Source of the DNA: Pascua guehoae
Taxonomy: Eukaryota > Basidiomycota > Tremellomycetes > Trichosporonales > Trichosporonaceae
NCBI GenBank assembly: GCA_001600415.1
Contig: BCJX01000008.1
Coordinates: 1,034,948 to 1,098,947 of the forward strand
DNA length: 64,000 nt
Direction of reading: 5' to 3'
The number at the start of each line of letters is the position of its first letter. The stretch's first letter is position 1. The notes under the pieces were generated by a model, which had not been told where the DNA came from, made no database searches, and saw nothing but the letters and a program-made list of their open reading frames with translations. Positions 34,425 through 45,889 of this stretch are shown one piece after another. The position numbers and the translations under genes were made by a program.

Positions 34425-34565
34425 ATGTCTTACAGAATCCCCCTCGACGCCCCGCAACCAGCGCCTGATCCCACAACAGAGACGTTGGGATGGTTTGACT
34501 GGAAGGAGAGACAGATTACGACCAGCCATCCCAAAGTAACTGCTCTCAGGGCACGAGTAGGGTAA
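34425..34565 (+). pseudogene. Truncated 5' fragment of a 37444-type gene
   Basis: 46 codons then TAA. MSYRIPLDAPQPAPDPTTET and LGWFDWKERQITTSHPKV align with the start of the 37444 protein (MSYPSVFSIPLNDPRPVPDP, ARETLGQITWIERQALQSHE). Upstream sequence is also shared. The rest of the gene is missing, so this is a decayed duplicate or a tiny derived gene. Confidence 0.7.
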
Positions 34566-35200
34566 AGCAGTGAGTCCGGGTTGTACGAGATTCTAGTAGT
34601 GTGCGCGAGTAGTCTCTAGAGCAAGGCCCAGAGAGTCGAGAGTGCGGATGAAAATCTCCCACACCGGACGTGCGGGGGAGTGTTTGTAGAGTGGCCTCCA
34701 TTATTGCTCCTGCAGGTCACGTGGGACGCCACGTCCCTTATATGCCACGTCCGTAGCCCGTGCATTCAGTCCATTCTCATCAATGTGGCAATATTTTGTG
34801 TGTGTGTGTGTGTGCGTGTGCGGTGGGGTGGGGGACGGGAGGAGACCTGGGAAGAGAGGCCGGGTGAGTGTGATAGATGTGCTTTCGAGAGCTATTGCTT
34901 CGGAAGAATTGATATGCATCTCTACTGTCTGTGTGAATTTCTCTAGCACCGTGCAAATTCTTTGTCGTTCTCTTTTGCACGGTTCGGTTTCATTCCATTT
35001 ATGGAGCAGCAGCTGATAAAGAATGGGACAAATAGGACCAAAGACCGCGGCTTGACGCGAGCCTGGTCTGCCACGAGACAACTCGCCTTTCAAACCCCAA
35101 CGCAGGCAGGCCACAGGCGGTTACAGTCGTCACGCTACAGTACATGGTCACTCTATGCTACAAGGGACCAGCTTTTGCTGGCTAGACACCGTACCGCACC
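34566..35200. other. Intergenic region
   Basis: Nothing recognised. A short (TG)n tract lies at 34798-34816. The last 100 bp before 35201 resemble the 3' flank of paralogue A. Confidence 0.5.
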
Positions 35201-36538
35201 CTAGATACTGGGGAGCGCGACGTCGTCAAGCGGCCCGCGCGCGCACTGGTGTTGGCTTAGCAGCAGCTCGCCCTCGATAAGCGATGTCATGCGCGAGGGC
35301 GATACGACGCGGTACCGTGGAAACATGCGGGCCAGGGACGTGATGAGACGCGCCGTGTCGTCGTAGTCGGTCTCGTCAGAGTCGAACCTGTAGTCGCTGA
35401 GCGTGCTGGATGGGGTAGAGGCGTTTGAGTCTGCGTCACTGTCGTCACTGTCATCGTCGTCGTCGTCATCGCCATCGTCGTACCCGTTATCGTCCACCCC
35501 GTTCTCCATATCCGAATCCCCATCTCGGTCGCCACGCTCATCGTCGTCACGCCCGTCCATCTCTATCTCGGTTTCGAAGCGCTCAACCACCCGATGCTCC
35601 TCGTCGACCCAGCGCAGCGCCACATCGTACCCGCGCACAAACACGTCCCAGTACAGGTCAAACGCGGTGCGATCAATGTCTCCCTGTGGCAGAAAGTCGT
35701 GGGCGAGGTTGTGCGTCTCGGCGAGTTGGGACATATTGGCCTCGTATTCGTGTCCATATTCGTGTCCGCGTTCCTGTTCGGTCTCAGTCTCTTTGTCGCT
35801 GCTGCTGCCTTGCAAACCCGCCTGCTCGACAACGAGGACATGGCTCCCTCCCTCGTCGACGATGGCGAGGCGCGAAAACGACGTATTGAGGAGCGCGACC
35901 CAGACACGGGTCCCGCACTGCCACCAGCTCGCGGCCAGCGCCCAGGCGGCGCATACTAGAACATAGCGTGTGCCGTGGACCCATGCAGCGTCGCCAGCTT
36001 CGGGGCCAACAAGGTGCGCCTGCATCCCGATGCTGATGCGCCGCGACAGGCGATGCGCCTCGATGCCCACCGCCACCACGGCCGCCCGCCAGCGGGGCGC
36101 GAGTGCGTCGTCCCCCCGGGAGAGCAGGGGACATTGCATCCACCGCTCGCGGCGCTCGGCAATCCACGCATGGTGGCGATATGGATCCGCGTACGCGCCG
36201 CGATCGAGGACTGTCCGCACACCGAGGTTGTAATGTGGCAGTCGCTCGGCGACGTCCACACCCTCGACCATGGCCGTGTACGTGTCGATCATGGCAAAAG
36301 ACAGCAGATCCCGGTGTCGAGCGATGAGGTCCCTGGGTGTCTGGAGAAGGAAGCCCGAGCGAAGGCCATCACCCGTAAACAAGGGCTCGGGCGGAGCGCC
36401 AACACCATTGACTTGCTCCCCAAAGCTGAGCTTCATGTCGTTCATGAATGCGTGGAGGACGCCCACACACTGGGGTGCAAGGCCATCATTGCTCCATGGC
36501 GGGGCGCGACGGACCAAGGGTGAGAGGGGCTCGCTCAT
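35201..36538 (-). CDS. Lineage-specific paralogue B, acidic tail
   Basis: 445 residues, no intron, same orientation as paralogue A 1.8 kb away. Shared blocks: MQCPLLSRGDDALAPRWRA, ISIGMQAHLVGPEAGDA, VLVCAAWALAASWWQCGTRV, LLNTSFSRLAIVDE, SQLAETHNLAHDFLPQGDID, LYWDVFVRGYDVALRWVDEE, an Asp-rich tract, MFPRYRVVSPSRMTSLIEGE and the ending GPLDDVALPSI. The N-terminal 100 residues are more divergent and longer than in A. As in A, the E-x-K of the distant homologue is replaced (MQAHLV). Near-identical DNA in places points to a recent tandem duplication. Confidence 0.82.
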   Translation of the reverse strand: MSEPLSPLVRRAPPWSNDGLAPQCVGVLHAFMNDMKLSFGEQVNGVGAPPEPLFTGDGLRSGFLLQTPRDLIARHRDLLSFAMIDTYTAMVEGVDVAERLPHYNLGVRTVLDRGAYADPYRHHAWIAERRERWMQCPLLSRGDDALAPRWRAAVVAVGIEAHRLSRRISIGMQAHLVGPEAGDAAWVHGTRYVLVCAAWALAASWWQCGTRVWVALLNTSFSRLAIVDEGGSHVLVVEQAGLQGSSSDKETETEQERGHEYGHEYEANMSQLAETHNLAHDFLPQGDIDRTAFDLYWDVFVRGYDVALRWVDEEHRVVERFETEIEMDGRDDDERGDRDGDSDMENGVDDNGYDDGDDDDDDDSDDSDADSNASTPSSTLSDYRFDSDETDYDDTARLITSLARMFPRYRVVSPSRMTSLIEGELLLSQHQCARGPLDDVALPSI

Positions 36539-37443
36539 CGGGAGTGGAATGGTCCGTTATAATAGTTGGCAACAACGCCGACACCGTATGTTGATGTGAT
36601 GAAATCTGGACAGTAGTAGGTGCTGGTACAGACGAGGGTGGTATGAGGGCTGATGTGATGGTGCGGGAATGTAAGACGAAGGTGCGAATGTTATTGCCGC
36701 GAGAGTGGGTTGCCCAAAGGACAGTGCAGTTGGCACAACAGCCGAAGTCCTGGTCGGCATGGTAGGCGTCCAGTCGACATTCAATTTGATTCCGCTGGTT
36801 TCGGACCACCTCGGGGGGGGGGGGGGGGGGGGGGGGGTCCAGGGGCTTCAGGGGGCGATTGTGGCACGTTTCAGACGGGAGTCTAGTGCAGACAGAGCTG
36901 TGTTGAAGGATATTACTACTTATTCAACGCTGCCCGACCAACCTACTCCCCTCCTCGTGTTACAGGCACTTCCGCATTGCCTTTGCACCGCTCCTCATTG
37001 TTCTGCACTGCCCAACACTGCCTCAGTGGTGACCAGCGGCCAACTGTACATTCGCCAGGGCCAACTCATTTCATCTTTCCGATTGGAACGGTTTACTGGT
37101 ACAGCAGTTGCATGCACTGGGCTTCCAAACGACTTCAATCTCACTATGACACCGTGATGTGAGCATACCCCTGACACACTTGTCACAGACTTGTCACCGC
37201 AGGAACTGGCTAGCGTTTTATGACAGTCTCAACACTGCCTCAGCACCTTTTGGGCACAGCCTCAACGCTGCCCGAATTGAGGTATCCATAATCTCAGAGG
37301 GATAACTGTATGAGTAGCGTTTCGCAAACGGTTTGTTAGCTGATTGGGCAACTCTCACAAACGTTGGGTGAGTCGACTCTGACAGGCATAAACTACATAA
37401 AAGAAGAGGAATGGACAAGTTTTCCTGTCAACAGTTTTTACCC
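36539..37443. other. Divergent intergenic region with a 23-bp poly-G run
   Basis: G run at 36815-36837. Several CAACACTGCC/CAACGCTGCC words at 36928, 37012, 37229 and 37261. TAAACTACATAA lies about 55 bp before the ATG at 37444. No gene. Confidence 0.6.
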
Positions 37444-39063
37444 ATGTCCTACCCATCCGTATTCTCCATCCCTCTCAATGACCCTCGGCCAGTGCCCGAT
37501 CCCGCCAGAGAAACGCTGGGTCAAATTACCTGGATTGAACGACAGGCCCTCCAGAGCCATGAGTCTGTCGTCGCTCTCAAAGACCGGTACGCGAAACACT
37601 TTGGCTCAAGCCAAATGTCGACTAGATTCGATGACGAGAACGACCTCCGCAATGCCAACCGAAAGATGCTCCTCGGACTAGTCAATGTCCAGGGTCGGTT
37701 CGAGTTGGAGACAGAGAAATCGCTGGATCAGCTCGGACGCAACGGCAGCAACCCCAGGCAACGTTGGCTCGACAGCCCCATGCACAGACGATACGTCAAT
37801 GAGGTTGCGCCGGCCAAGCCAAACAGTGAGTCAGATTCCTCCAACCTGGATCTCATCTAACCAACAGCCAAGAACACCAGCAGCACCAGGGACATCAAAC
37901 AGATCGACCTCCTCTTCTGGGACAACGTCACGTGCGGCGTTGGGATTCTGGCCGAGTACAAGTTCCTCGACATGCCCAAAGCCTACCGTCCCAACCCGTT
38001 CAACTCGGTATGGCGCGAATGTTTTTACCAAGCCGCGTGGTACCTCGCCGGCGCTCACTATATGGTCGGCACGCGTCTCGCCCTCGCTGTCGTCAACTCG
38101 AGGTTTCAGCGCCTCCACCTGTTCGATGACACGTTATCGGTCGAGGTCCATGCCAACGTAACGTCTAGGGAGCGCGGTGCGGTAACGACAATCCAACAAT
38201 TGGAGGATGCCTCTGCCATCTGGGGCCATGGGGCGCCACACGACTTCTTCGACCCGTCGACCAACGAGTTTATCGAAACGGAGTTTAACCTCTACCGTGA
38301 CACGTGGGCACAAGGGGTAATCCTCACGGCCAACATGATGGACGCTGTGGACATCCAACCTCCGGGGTCACAATGGGACCGCCCTTCGGACGTGACTGGC
38401 TTCACCGCAGCGAATGTCGAGTACGACATCGATGGGAAGGTCGAGGCTGCCAACCTAAAGGTTAACAAGTGGGCAGATAAAGCACACAACGCCCGGAGGA
38501 AACCAAAGGACAAGCCGCCCAAGCAACACCAACACAACGGGCCCAAAGGTGGCGGCGCAGGTGGCAGCAAGGGCCGGCCTCAACCGTACCAAGCTCCTCC
38601 CGGCCGCCGCCGGACCAATGTCTCTGCGCCGGCCGCAACAGCCACATCAGGCCAAACCCGAGGTCAAAACAAGGCTGGAGCTGGCAAGAAGAAGAACCGC
38701 GTCCTCAACGTCATATTTCCCTGGCGCTGGTTCCGACGCGACGATCGCGACCGCGGCGGCCCACCGGCATCACTCGTACGCCAAGTCCTCAGCACATACA
38801 AGATTAAGCTCGTCACCCCGCATGAGATGAACAAGCTTATCGCCGCCGACGTCGCCAAAGCAACTGCTCGACCGTCACACCGCGACGTTGCCATTTCAAA
38901 GCGCAACCCCCAGCAAACGACGATCCGGCCGCTACGGGGCCCTACCACTCAACACTCTTACCCGGCATGCTCCTCAAGGCCGACGTACCCGTCACGGCTT
39001 GCACAGTCTCCCATGTCCCCCCACACCCAGCACGCCCCGATGCCGGCGGGATGGCGGGCATGA
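37444..39063 (+). CDS. Lineage-specific homologue C with nuclease-like E-x-K motif
   Basis: 525 residues, one intron (37826-37867) restoring PNTKNTSS. Core: DLLFWDNVTCGVGILAEYKF (Asp141/Asp146, Glu157-x-Lys159), QAAWYLAGAHYMVGTRLALA, VVNSRFQRLHLFDD, HDFFDPSTNEFIETEFNLYR. These align in order with paralogues A and B (QxAAWxLA, GTRxxxAxxNxxFxRLxxxDD, FxLYxD). Instead of an acidic tract it has a basic Lys/Gln/Gly/Pro-rich linker, then SLVRQVLSTYKIKLVTPHEM, NKLIAADVAK, matching the VSPSRMTxLI block of A and B. D-x(n)-E-x-K suggests a PD-(D/E)XK-type fold, by inference only. Confidence 0.78.
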
Positions 39064-40397
39064 TGCGCTAGGCTATGGTCGATACTGGAGGTGGGTCACA
39101 CCCTATCCTATGGATCCACCCTGTAGCACCAGATACCTTTGTAGTTGGGTCACGGATTCCATGAAGTGAGCGTTTGTCGCGTTTTGCAACCAGCCTCACT
39201 TCTCACTTGCCTCAACAGATTGACGAAGTCAGGCGACTCATCTCGCCCCAATTCTGTCTTGCTGGGCAGCCTGTAGTGATCATGTATACCAGTGCGTCAT
39301 GCGTAGGGCATTCATGCAGATCTCATTAGGTCTGGCGCTTCCAACTACTGTATGTGCTACCCAGTCACCCGTCTGTATTAAGTAATGCGGAACCTCGGAA
39401 GAGTTTCTGATTTCGCCCAGCTAGAGTGCTTGATACAGGGAGGCGTGCACGCCCAATAGACTATTCCGATTGAGGACTCCATCTCCCGCCACAGCCTTCG
39501 CCTTCGCGTCGTTGAGCGTACACCCCCCAAACGTGCCATGCACCACGGCGTCACCGGCTGCCTCTCCTCTACTCGTGACGAGAGTTGGCCCCACAACGCG
39601 TGTGTAGGTGCCGACGCTGGGACCAAGTCCGCTTTGTGGTTAGCCAGCCCCCCCCCCCCCCCCGGCGGGAGGGACGGCCCACAGATATATTCCACTGCAA
39701 GCGCTGCAGACACAGGTGCGGCCGTGGACCACTCGCGGGCAGTTGGGGCGGCACGTCCTGTGCGAGTTTGAGCGGAACGTGGCCGTCCATTTGTGACCCG
39801 TGTCGTGGATGTATACCAGGTGACTATCGTAGAGACAACCACGCAAGGAAGAAGAAAATGGCATGCCTGTCAACTGTAATTCTCTTCTCACTCGCTGCCC
39901 ACTGTAATTCTCTTCGTAATGCCACACCAGTGGCCCCCTTGACACCCAACATTGCACTCGCTGCACAACTGCATACTGCTCCAGCAAGCCCATTGCCGCA
40001 GTCTCCCTGTCGAGGTGTCGAGGCCATGAGACGGGCGTCCATTTTGGCCAGTCGGATTTTCCGATTCTGGCCGGTTAGGTGTAATGAAGTTATCGTCATG
40101 AAATAATCCACCCCACCCACCAAACCCCCTAACCTCCCTAACCCCCTAACCTCCCCAACCCCCAAACTAATTGTAGTCGCCGCTTGGCCAACACCGGATC
40201 GGGAGTGGTTGAAGGCTTGGATCTCGAAACAATTGTTGCCCGTGTGCCACTGGAGCTTCATGGATATCGTTGATAACATCCATCTGCAGACTGGCCAAAA
40301 CTAATTTTTCTTCAGGCTGGCCAGAATGCGCGCCCCATGAGACGGCTAGATACTCTCCAGCAGCGACAGTGGCCAGCAACGTCGGTACACCCGTCCC
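39064..40397. other. Intergenic region with telomere-like tract
   Basis: No gene. A run of 16 C at 39648-39663 and a telomere-like tract at 40124-40170 are the notable contents. Confidence 0.6.
40124..40170. repeat. Interstitial telomere-like repeat (CCCCCTAA-type)
   Basis: Reads CCCCCTAA, CCTCCCTAA, CCCCCTAA, CCTCCCCAA, CCCCCAAACTAA: four to five degenerate units of an 8-bp C-strand telomere repeat like that known from Cryptococcus (TTAGGGGG). Confidence 0.65.
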
Positions 40398-40509
40398 GGT
40401 CGCGTGGCCCAACGGCAAGGCGTCTGACTACGATCACTGAGCGTTCTCCTCTCGAGTCTGCTCTTACATCGTCATCAGGAGATTGCGGGTTCGATCCCCG
40501 TCGTGACCT
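40398..40509 (+). tRNA. tRNA-Arg(ACG) with intron
   Basis: Acceptor GGTCGCG pairs with CGTGACC. D-arm is GGCCCAACGGCAAGGC. Anticodon stem TCTGA pairs with TCAGG around the loop CTACGA, so the anticodon is ACG. The intron is about 40 nt. T-arm GCGGG-TTCGATC-CCCGT is followed at once by a T5 Pol III terminator. The T at the discriminator position is unusual. Confidence 0.85.
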
Positions 40510-40578
40510 TTTTGGCCGTGCACGCTCTCGAGACGGTGGAATCCTCGCGAGTTGTGGGCTGAATCTGCGCAGTGACGG

Positions 40579-40726
40579 GCAGACCAGGAGAAACGGCGTT
40601 ATCAGTGCCGTATCAGTGCCGGCCATTAGTGCAGGTCAGTACGTCCGCCCGTGACAAGCAGACCAGGAAACGGCGTCAGAGGTATCAGTGCCGGCCATTA
40701 GTGGGTCAGTACGTCCGCCCATGAGC
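40579..40726 (+). repeat. Imperfect two-copy repeat (~70-79 bp)
   Basis: GCAGACCAGGA...GTACGTCCGCCC occurs at 40579-40657 and again at 40658-40726 with small gaps. Confidence 0.85.
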
Positions 40727-41550
40727 AGCAACACTGCACGGCCGCGGCAGGCCCTCCCGTTCGCCTCGCACGCTATACAGAAAGCATATACACCGAAAAG
40801 AGAAAACACATCCTCGTATCCTCCTCGTATCCTCCTCGTCTCCCCGCCCGGTGAGGCCCGGGTACGCAGACTGGGCCGAGTCTCGCTGTCATCGCGTAGG
40901 TTCCTAGCGGGTGCGGATACAAAACGACCAAAGGGGTCGAGGGCCAAACGTCGAGCGCGAGGTAGTGCGCTGTGGTCAAGGCGCGATACGCGGCCGAGGA
41001 CGCCGGCGGTCCGTGGTCGTCGTAAAACCGCGGCGGCGGGACGGACGCTAGCCCGCGGTGCTAGAGGTGCCCTTCGACACCGGCGACTTTGACGTGACAG
41101 TCGCAACCACACGGCAACCTGGATGCGCCTCGACACGAGCATAGCCGCTCCTGATAGCGTAGCCGCTCTCGCCGCGAAACACGTAGGCTGCCAGAGCTTG
41201 CCCCCCACTTGCCGCAATCGTCCGCTTGGCACGCGTTCACTTCGTTCCTCGTCTGTGCTTGTCCTCATCGTCCCGTCGCCTGTCGTTTTCGCGTTCGTTT
41301 CGTTCAGTCCGCATCCTGGCCCGCGGCCAGTGACTCGTCCTCGTCCCCGTCCTCGTCGGCAGGCGCCGCTTCTTCCCCAACACACACACCTTCCCAACGC
41401 ACACACCCGTCCACCTCGTACATCTCTTATGCGCACGACCACACTCGGCTCCCCTCACTCCTCCCCATCCACTCCCACCCCATGTCATCTCCCATCCGCC
41501 CCCATCCCCCCGGCCCACTCCCACCCACCCCGCCCACTCCGGCACGGAGC
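40727..41550. other. Intergenic region
   Basis: No gene recognised. GC-rich, with short open frames only. Confidence 0.5.
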
Positions 41551-41928
41551 CTATTGGTGCTTGATATCATCCGCGCCCACCTCTGCGGGCGGCTTTGCCT
41601 CGAGCCCCTCGCCGCCAAAGCTCGCGAGGCGAATGATGCGCTGGCCGCTCTTGCTCTCGCGCCGCTGGAGCTGGCCCGTCATGGGCCCGCGCGTGGGCGA
41701 GGCGGCGAGGACGCCCGTCTCGGCCACGGTCGGGTGGGACGGCGGCTCGGGGTGTGCGTCGAGATAGGCCGAGTCAAAGAGGGATGCGGCGTTGTTGGCC
41801 CCGTTGTCGGGCGAGCGGAGGGGCGGCGAGGCGGGCGACGTCTGCTCGTCGCGCGCGGGGACGGGGATGGGGAGGGGCGCGGGCGCGTTGTTGAGCTTGG
41901 AGGCGTCCAGGGGCTGGTGCTCGGGCAT
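41551..41928 (-). CDS. Small hypothetical protein, Pro/Ala-rich with conserved-looking C-terminus
   Basis: 125 residues, no intron, family not recognised. The N-terminal half is Pro/Ala/Ser-rich and probably disordered (LNNAPAPLPIPVPARDE). The second half has an ordered-looking block, LQRRESKSGQRIIRLASFGG, then EGLEAKPPAEVG, with a possible kinase site (RRESKS). Codon use fits neighbouring genes. No membrane segment or signal peptide. Confidence 0.55.
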   Translation of the reverse strand: MPEHQPLDASKLNNAPAPLPIPVPARDEQTSPASPPLRSPDNGANNAASLFDSAYLDAHPEPPSHPTVAETGVLAASPTRGPMTGQLQRRESKSGQRIIRLASFGGEGLEAKPPAEVGADDIKHQ

Positions 41929-44900
41929 CGTGTGCTAGAGATCGGGGAGAAGGGGAGAAGGGGTGAAGGGTGGTGGGAGGGGAGGGGCCAGAGCCTGCAG
42001 AGTCGTGCGGGGGGCGAGAGGGGACGCAGTGACCAAGTGAAGGTGAAGGGCGGGCTGATCGAGTCGAGGTGTGGAGCGAGAGATCAACTTGCGTGTCGTG
42101 TCAAACGAAGGGCAAGAGAAAGGATTGAGACGGATTGAGAGATAAATGTTGGATATCCACGGTGGACAGGTGGGCGTGGGTGGGTGGAGCAGAGGCGGAT
42201 GTAACGCCGAAAGAAGTCGGAGGTAGGTAGGTTGACGAGTGAGAGTTGGTTGGTGGCAAACTAGAGACGCGCGAGGAATGCACTCCCAGGGGCGAGGCCT
42301 GCGAGGATTGAATTGTACCATGTGCCATGTGGGAATGCGTGCATGCGTGCGTGCGTCTTGGTGTACTACTGTATTCGGTTTGTCGCCAATGATGACCTAC
42401 CTACACAATGACGCTAGTAGCCAACCCATGACGATGACTAGTGTAGTGCGGAGGGCAGGGGGCAATTGTTTTACGTCAGCTCGTTGCGGGGCACAAGGGG
42501 TTAGGCCGACGCGCCGAGGATTTCAATCGTGGAGCTGCGCACGTGACCCCATGACTCATGGCTTCGTGGCCCCTGCGTGCACAACATGACTTTCCGCTGC
42601 CAGATTCAAATCTCCTCGTCTCCATTATTGATTCCAATTGAGTGCATGCTCAACACGTGTTGCAAGATACTGCTGCAGCGACGCCCGACAGATAGCCTTG
42701 GATGCAACCACACAACCGCTTCCATTTACCACACGCGGTCGCGCTGCATAACGGCCACAGTGTAGCTCGTTTGGTACCAAGGCCATCGGTGTGACTGCCC
42801 GCCAAGTCCCGCAGCTCTGATCAAGAGTGGAGTGTTGCTGCCAAGTCCGATATGCGTGCGTCGGCACAACTGACAATCCAGACGCGCGCCGCAGCCATGA
42901 TCAGCCGCGCAGCGGTGGAGCGGGTCTTGGCTCGTCATTGACACTCTTGACTATCGTGACATTGCCCCGGCCGCTGCCAGGCTCATGTGTGTGATTACGG
43001 GGCCGAGTCAGCGGCAAGGCGGTAGTGGCTAGTGGCTGCCACTTGGGCCAGCTTGTTGGTGCTCGGACCGACACCAAGGCTGGTGAGATGGTCGGTGGTC
43101 GGGTGTGTGTGGAAGCTTGGGCCAAGCCCGGGTCTACGTCGGGAGAAACAGGCGGGGTTGACGCACAGCTGTGACCCGCTGGGGGAGTAAGGATCGGCGT
43201 GGCCGGGTTCAGCAGGAGATGTGGATGTGTGTGCGTGTCCGAGTTCACTGCGAGTCTGACGATGCTAATCATGCACTGCGTCGTGGACGGAGTGTGCATC
43301 GTGCATCGTGCCAAGCGGAACGGCGCTGGTCATATCAAACGCTTCGGCCTGATCGACGCACGGTCGATAACGCGTATTGTCCCTCCTGTATTCGTGCATT
43401 GTCACTTCTGTGTTTCGTGCAAGTTGTCATTTTAGAAAGGTGAAGGAAAGATTTTGCAGAGTAGTGTCAACAAGCATGTTGTGATTTTGTCCCATGTTGA
43501 CCTTCCGTTCTAGTGCTAGTAGTGTTGCACAAGGGGAAAAGCAGCTACTTACTCTACACACGAGCATCAGTAGGCCGCCGAGCAGCAGCCGAACAACGGA
43601 CCGGGATCAGCGGGCGCGACCAAGCCGAATGTTTTGTTTACGTGGGGTGTTTAGGGCGTGGTATTCTCATGCCCAAAAGACATGAGACATTTGTGTTTAC
43701 CACATGTTAGAGACTGTCAAGTGAATTGAAACAATCAGACAGACCATGACTTTGTACGTTGTCAGAGCAGTCAAGGCATGGATAGGATAGGATGGTGCCA
43801 CGGGCCACAGAAACGTTACTGAGGAAGGACCAGGGGGTGTAAGTATTTCAAGCCGATATGCCGATATGCCACCAAGAAGAGGCGGGAGTAAATCGTCCCA
43901 ACTGTGAATAATGGACGGGAGCAAATATTCCAAACGTGGCTGAGCAAGGCAAGCCAACGGACCTTTTGTTTCCCTCGAGGGATGGTCCAGGGTGATCGAC
44001 GCTTTGCACGGCTGCGGTGGCTTGTGGGTTGAGACCCCCCACACACCACAAAGGCCGCTTGCAAGAGCCAAAACTGCGCGCGGAGCGGAGCGAGCGGGTA
44101 GTACAAAAAAAAAAAACGGGTTCAAGCATCACGAGATGGCATGCGCATCTCGGCGTCGCGGGCCGACACGCCGTAACTGACGCCGGCAAGTTGGCCGTCC
44201 ACGTCAAGAAGAGGTTTTTGCTGTGGAGGAAAGTGCAAGCTTTTGATGAGCGGCGGGGGAGGCCGGGGGTGCTGAATTTTTTGGGTTGAATGACGACATG
44301 AGTAATGTTGGGGGGCCGTGCTTGGGCCACACCTCGTGACTACTCTTCCTCCGTCATGCCTCAGCAACGAGGCGGTGCATGAGGGGGAAGCGCCTGGGCA
44401 GAATACCAGAGACTGTGGATTGAACGGCATGGGAAGGGACATTAGGGAACAGTAGGGAACAATTAGGGAAGGGGACAGGGACGAGGGTACCACAAAGCTT
44501 GCAGTGGGGGAGGGGGGGATTCAAGGCACAAGACGAGAGTAATCGGGGTTGAGAGGGGGAACAGTGGGATGATTTCATCCAGGACATCTAGGACATCTAG
44601 GACTCCCAGATATGCAGGATCGCCCAGGGCAGGCTCGGGTGGGTGGATTTTTTAGTATCACCATGTAACGGGCCTTTGTTACCTGTACACCTGTTGCATG
44701 CAGGCAGGCAGGCAGGCAGGCGTACGTGCGCCGTCTCTCTGCACTGTGCTCTGATCAGTGTCGCTATCGCTTGGCACATCGGAACGCAAGAGAGGGCCCA
44801 AGGCTTGCACGATGGATGCAGGGCAAATGGCAATCTCCCTTTGGCACTAGGACAGGATGGGCAGTTTACCCCCCTCTGTGCAACTCGTGCACTTGTGTGC

Positions 44901-45889
44901 ACAAACCCTACATTTTGCAAAGTGCACGGAAGCAATAGAGATGGGCACTGGACAAAAGGGAGAGAGACCAGAGGACAGAGGACAAGAGGAGAGAAGCAAG
45001 CAAGCAAGCAAGGCGCCAATGCAGAGCAGCAATCACCTCGTCACCCCCACCGGGTGCCGTACGGATGACCTCTCAAACGGCCACTCTGTCAACCTTGGTT
45101 CCTGCTCGCACCACCCTGCTCACCTTCTACTGCAGAACTCGCACCTACCTTACCTTGGGGGCGGCTTATGACCTTGGCCACCCATCCCACCCATCCCAGA
45201 GTCACACCATCTCGTCGTTGTCTCACACTCTCCCTCGTCTTTTCCTCTCCATTCGCCGCCCTCTTCTCGACTCTTCCTCGATCCCACTCTTGGCCCCTTG
45301 TGGCTCTATCAAGGTTGAATCTAGCACCGAACACAAAAACGCATAAGCCAGCCTCCGCCAGCTCGGCCTCGGACGCACGCACGCACGCCCGCCTTGTGCT
45401 CGGGTTTCTTTGGGTCATACGATTAATCGACACAAGGAAGATATAGTTGTCGCCCGTTTGCCGTCCATTTTTGTGTGGCGCTCGTCCCCCTCCCCCCCTG
45501 GTCTCTCGCCTTCGCCCCCTCGACCTCGACCTCGACCTCACTCTAGCCCTCTGGGCCCTGATTCCCATTGCCTGCCCCCCTGTCGCTGCCCATCGCGCCC
45601 GTCCCNCCCNGCCCNNCCCCCCNCCCCCCNCCCNCCNTTCCCNCGTTGCTCGACACTGTACGACTTTGTGTCTTCCCTGTCTTTCGCAGTTTGCTCCATA
45701 TCGCGTCGACTTGATCGACTTTGCATCCCATCACTCATCCACTCGGCCGTCACGTTGCGTCTAGACTAGTCTGCCAACACTCAACCCCGCCGCCACGGCC
45801 CTTCCTCCCCCCCTCACAATCAAACCCACAACCCACATCAAAGTCAAAACCCTCACACCCGCCCACTTCGCCACCACTCCCCTCCCGCC
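41929..45889. other. Gene-poor region, about 4 kb
   Basis: No credible gene on either strand. Contents: a (CAGG)n/(GCAG) microsatellite at 44700-44720, an A12 run near 44105, and a CT-rich stretch from 45440 on. Between 45606 and 45643 about a dozen bases are unresolved (N) in a C-rich run. The last 300 bp look like the promoter and leader of the gene at 45890. Confidence 0.5.
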
